Positions 6,512-8,267 of a stretch of DNA of 8,267 nt are shown piece by piece. The translations under genes were made by a program, and so were the position numbers. The stretch lies in NCBI GenBank assembly GCA_934792465.1, contig CAKVOK010000084.1:1-8267 (forward strand). The letters are read 5' to 3'. Positions within the stretch are counted from its first letter, which is position 1, and every line of letters begins with the position of its first letter. Below the pieces are notes generated by a model, which saw only the letters and a list, made by a program, of their open reading frames with translations, was not told the DNA's origin and ran no database searches. Source of the stretch: an uncultured Clostridia bacterium (lineage in GTDB: Bacteria > Bacillota > Clostridia > RUG12999).

Positions 6512-7798
6512 CTATATATAGCATATGATTTTTTTAACATCGTTCGCAGAGGCAAATTCCCTGCACGCCACCATTGCGAACATAGCGGCCCCGACTGCCG
6601 CTTCTTCAACGTGTTTGGGAATTTTCATCTTTGCGCCAAGCTTTTCCTCAAAGATTTTAACAAGTGCTTTGTTTTTCCGTATCCCGTTACCCGAGCCGAC
6701 AATTCCGCTTTTGCTGACATTCATCTTTTTGTACATATCCAAAAGTTCATCTGCCATACCGCAGAGAACAGAGTATGTAAGCACAGACGGCGTAAAATTC
6801 TCGGTTGTTATTCCCGATATACCTCCCCTTACGTTTGTATCAAATCTTGTACCGGCAAAACGTGTATCAACCTTAAACAAGTCGTCAGATGAATTCTTAA
6901 GCATATCATTCATAATTTCATATACTTGGTTATCATCAAACCTTTTTACATATCCAAATATCTCGGAGTAAAAATTTTTGAGAAGCGAATACGCCCTGCC
7001 GCCGCAAAGTGCCGCTCCCACAATAAGGTATTTCCCCTCGAAATACGGTCTTGTTTCAATCTGTGCACTGTCTGCAATTTTATCCGAAATTATCGAAATC
7101 TGACTTCCCGTTCCGATATTTACCAAAACATCGTTTTCATCTGTAAACGTCGAAAAAACGCTTGCCTGATTGTCACCTATTGCAACACTCACAGGTATTC
7201 CCTTGTACTCGCCCGCAATGCGGTAATCTCCCGTAAGCTCCGCCGCGCAGGCATAGTTAAATCTGTTGTTCTTCAAATCATAGCAGCCAAAGCTCGCAGC
7301 ATCGCTTGTGTGAATAATCGGCTTTTTAAGCCCACAGAGCCGCATTACAAAATAATCGTGGATTGCGCAGTAGCTAACTGCACTTTCAGGCTTTATTCCG
7401 TTTTCTGTGTTGTAAAAATCCGTTACATTACCGTATCCCGAAAAGCTGTTTAAATATTTTGCGTAGGTCACGTCTTTGTACGGCAGATTTCCGCGTCCGT
7501 CCTGCCATGTATAAAGCGGACTTACAGCGTTTCCATTCTTGTCGGTATACACAATCCCGTGCATTTGCCCGGTAACTCCGATAACACCGATATCACAGCT
7601 CTCGGCAATCAGACTTTCGAGAATCTCCGTTGCAACAGTCATAATTTTTTTAACCGACTGAATCTTTTCCCACTCAGCACAGCCTTCGATAAATGCGTTG
7701 CTGTTTTTTGTAACCGATTTCTCCACGCAACCTGTATCAGAGTCAAGCAGGACCCCACACACGCTGGTTGTTCCTATATCTATTCCTATTGCTTTCAT
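6512..7798 (-). CDS. FGGY-family carbohydrate kinase, sedoheptulokinase-like
   Basis: This 428-residue ATP-dependent sugar kinase has the actin-like two-domain fold. N-terminal phosphate motif GIDIGTTS is at 5-12. GVTGQMHG (74-81), TWQDGRG (97-103) and IHDYFVMRLCGL (146-157) closely resemble the sugar-binding half of sedoheptulokinases (SHPK). The catalytic base is probably Asp209 in GDNQAS (208-213). NIGTGSQ (227-233) is phosphate 2, and GSGNGIRKN (368-376) is the nucleotide-binding motif. ATG 7798 is chosen because AAGGAG (7805-7810) sits 6 bases before it; the in-frame GTG at 7816 lies upstream of that site. The family is secure. The substrate (sedoheptulose or another ketose, less likely xylulose) is inference. 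It is 23 bases downstream of the partial gene at the right edge, in the same direction, so the two probably form an operon. Confidence 0.88.
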   Translation of the reverse strand: MKAIGIDIGTTSVCGVLLDSDTGCVEKSVTKNSNAFIEGCAEWEKIQSVKKIMTVATEILESLIAESCDIGVIGVTGQMHGIVYTDKNGNAVSPLYTWQDGRGNLPYKDVTYAKYLNSFSGYGNVTDFYNTENGIKPESAVSYCAIHDYFVMRLCGLKKPIIHTSDAASFGCYDLKNNRFNYACAAELTGDYRIAGEYKGIPVSVAIGDNQASVFSTFTDENDVLVNIGTGSQISIISDKIADSAQIETRPYFEGKYLIVGAALCGGRAYSLLKNFYSEIFGYVKRFDDNQVYEIMNDMLKNSSDDLFKVDTRFAGTRFDTNVRGGISGITTENFTPSVLTYSVLCGMADELLDMYKKMNVSKSGIVGSGNGIRKNKALVKIFEEKLGAKMKIPKHVEEAAVGAAMFAMVACREFASANDVKKIICYI

Positions 7799-7804
7799 GT
7801 ACTG

Positions 7805-7810
7805 CTCCTT
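7805..7810 (-). promoter_or_regulatory. Ribosome binding site deciding the kinase start
   Basis: AAGGAG lies 6 bases before ATG 7798 in the gap after the upstream stop. It overrides the in-frame GTG at 7816, which would place the ribosome site inside the gene. Confidence 0.85.
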
Positions 7811-7821
7811 TCTCACACGGC

Positions 7822-8267
7822 TTATATTTTCGCTTCAAACAAACTTATATTATCTGTATTGGCACCGGTATATATTTTCTGCAGCACAAAACCTTTTCTG
7901 TTTGTTAAAAGTGTTCTTGTCCCGGCTATCTCTGTATCGATTATCGTGCAGTCACCTTTCTCAAAGCGGTAAATCAGTACCCTTACTTTAAACGGCTTTT
8001 CGGGATACCTCACATGAGCGATTGCAAAATCGCCGCAGCGGTGCGGCAGCGTATCGGGCGCAATATTAAACCCAAAGCCTGTTTGCTCAACCGTTTTTAT
8101 CGCCTTGTACATCGGCAGAATATCCGCTGCCGCTTCCCCTTCCTTGCAGCCTGCATACTGCGCCGTTTTCTTTTCAAAATCCAGCCGCAGCTCGCACACG
8201 TCACCCTTACCGTCGGCAAACCGTATTTCCGCAGTTTTGCTCTTTCTTGGGTCAATCTCCTCCTCGA
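7822..8267 (-). CDS. Unidentified protein, C-terminal 147 residues (partial)
   Basis: The reading frame is open from the right edge (first full codon at 8265) to the stop at 7822-7824, so only the C-terminal end of a longer protein is visible. An internal GTG at 8199 has the frame continuing above it without a stop, so it is not taken as the start. The visible part begins EEEIDPRKSKTAEIRF, has a central region with TGFGFNIAPDTLPHRCGDF, and ends in alternating charged and hydrophobic stretches such as VRVLIYRFEKGDCTIIDTEI. This suggests a beta-sheet-rich C-terminal domain. I do not recognise the family. It precedes the sugar kinase by 23 bases, so a carbohydrate-related role is possible but unsupported by motif. 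Confidence 0.7.
   Translation of the reverse strand, partial: EEEIDPRKSKTAEIRFADGKGDVCELRLDFEKKTAQYAGCKEGEAAADILPMYKAIKTVEQTGFGFNIAPDTLPHRCGDFAIAHVRYPEKPFKVRVLIYRFEKGDCTIIDTEIAGTRTLLTNRKGFVLQKIYTGANTDNISLFEAKI

Noticed and set aside
6926..7453. Plus-strand 175-codon reading frame
   Set aside because: It lies wholly antisense to the kinase gene, which has intact FGGY motifs; this is a shadow frame.
1..8267. CRISPR arrays, tRNA or rRNA genes, transposases, phage genes
   Set aside because: I saw no regularly spaced repeats, no cloverleaf-like or rRNA-like sequence, and no frame resembling mobile-element proteins.

Overview
The window looks like a chromosomal carbohydrate-use region of a low-GC Gram-positive anaerobe, most likely a Clostridia gut commensal. 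The evidence is the AT-rich intergenic DNA, strong AAGGAG-type ribosome binding sites, extended -10 promoters, and the enzyme set: GH130, GH92, an SGNH esterase and an FGGY kinase, all without signal peptides. The taxonomic placement is inference; no marker gene is present.

Layout. On the minus strand from 4994 down to the left edge lies a tightly packed operon. It encodes a beta-lactamase-fold serine hydrolase (3570-4994), a GH92 alpha-mannosidase-family enzyme (1619-3565), an (alpha/alpha)6-toroid glycoside hydrolase of unassigned family (222-1622), and the first 67 codons of a GH130 mannoside phosphorylase (1-203). Gaps run from a 4-base overlap to 18 bases, so translational coupling is likely. 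Diverging from it on the plus strand is one SGNH/GDSL esterase (5395-6444). It ends at a hairpin terminator (6456-6483) shared with a convergent minus-strand pair: a sedoheptulokinase-like FGGY kinase (6512-7798) preceded by the C-terminal end of an unidentified protein that runs off the right edge (7822-8267).

The genes appear to form a cytoplasmic pathway for an imported, mannose-containing and possibly esterified oligosaccharide. The two esterase-type hydrolases would strip ester groups, GH92 and the toroid hydrolase would remove terminal sugars, and GH130 would phosphorolyse a beta-mannoside. The kinase may belong to a separate sugar pathway. No transporter or regulator gene is in the window.

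The most striking non-coding feature is the 400-bp divergent promoter region (4995-5394). Each promoter has the same 25-bp upstream box (24 of 25 bases identical, in inverted orientation), the same 16-bp gap, and an extended -10 element TGATATA(A/C)T. This mirror-image arrangement strongly suggests co-regulation of the two divergent units by one unknown regulator. Between the boxes lies a hairpin-rich island that belongs to neither predicted mRNA leader.
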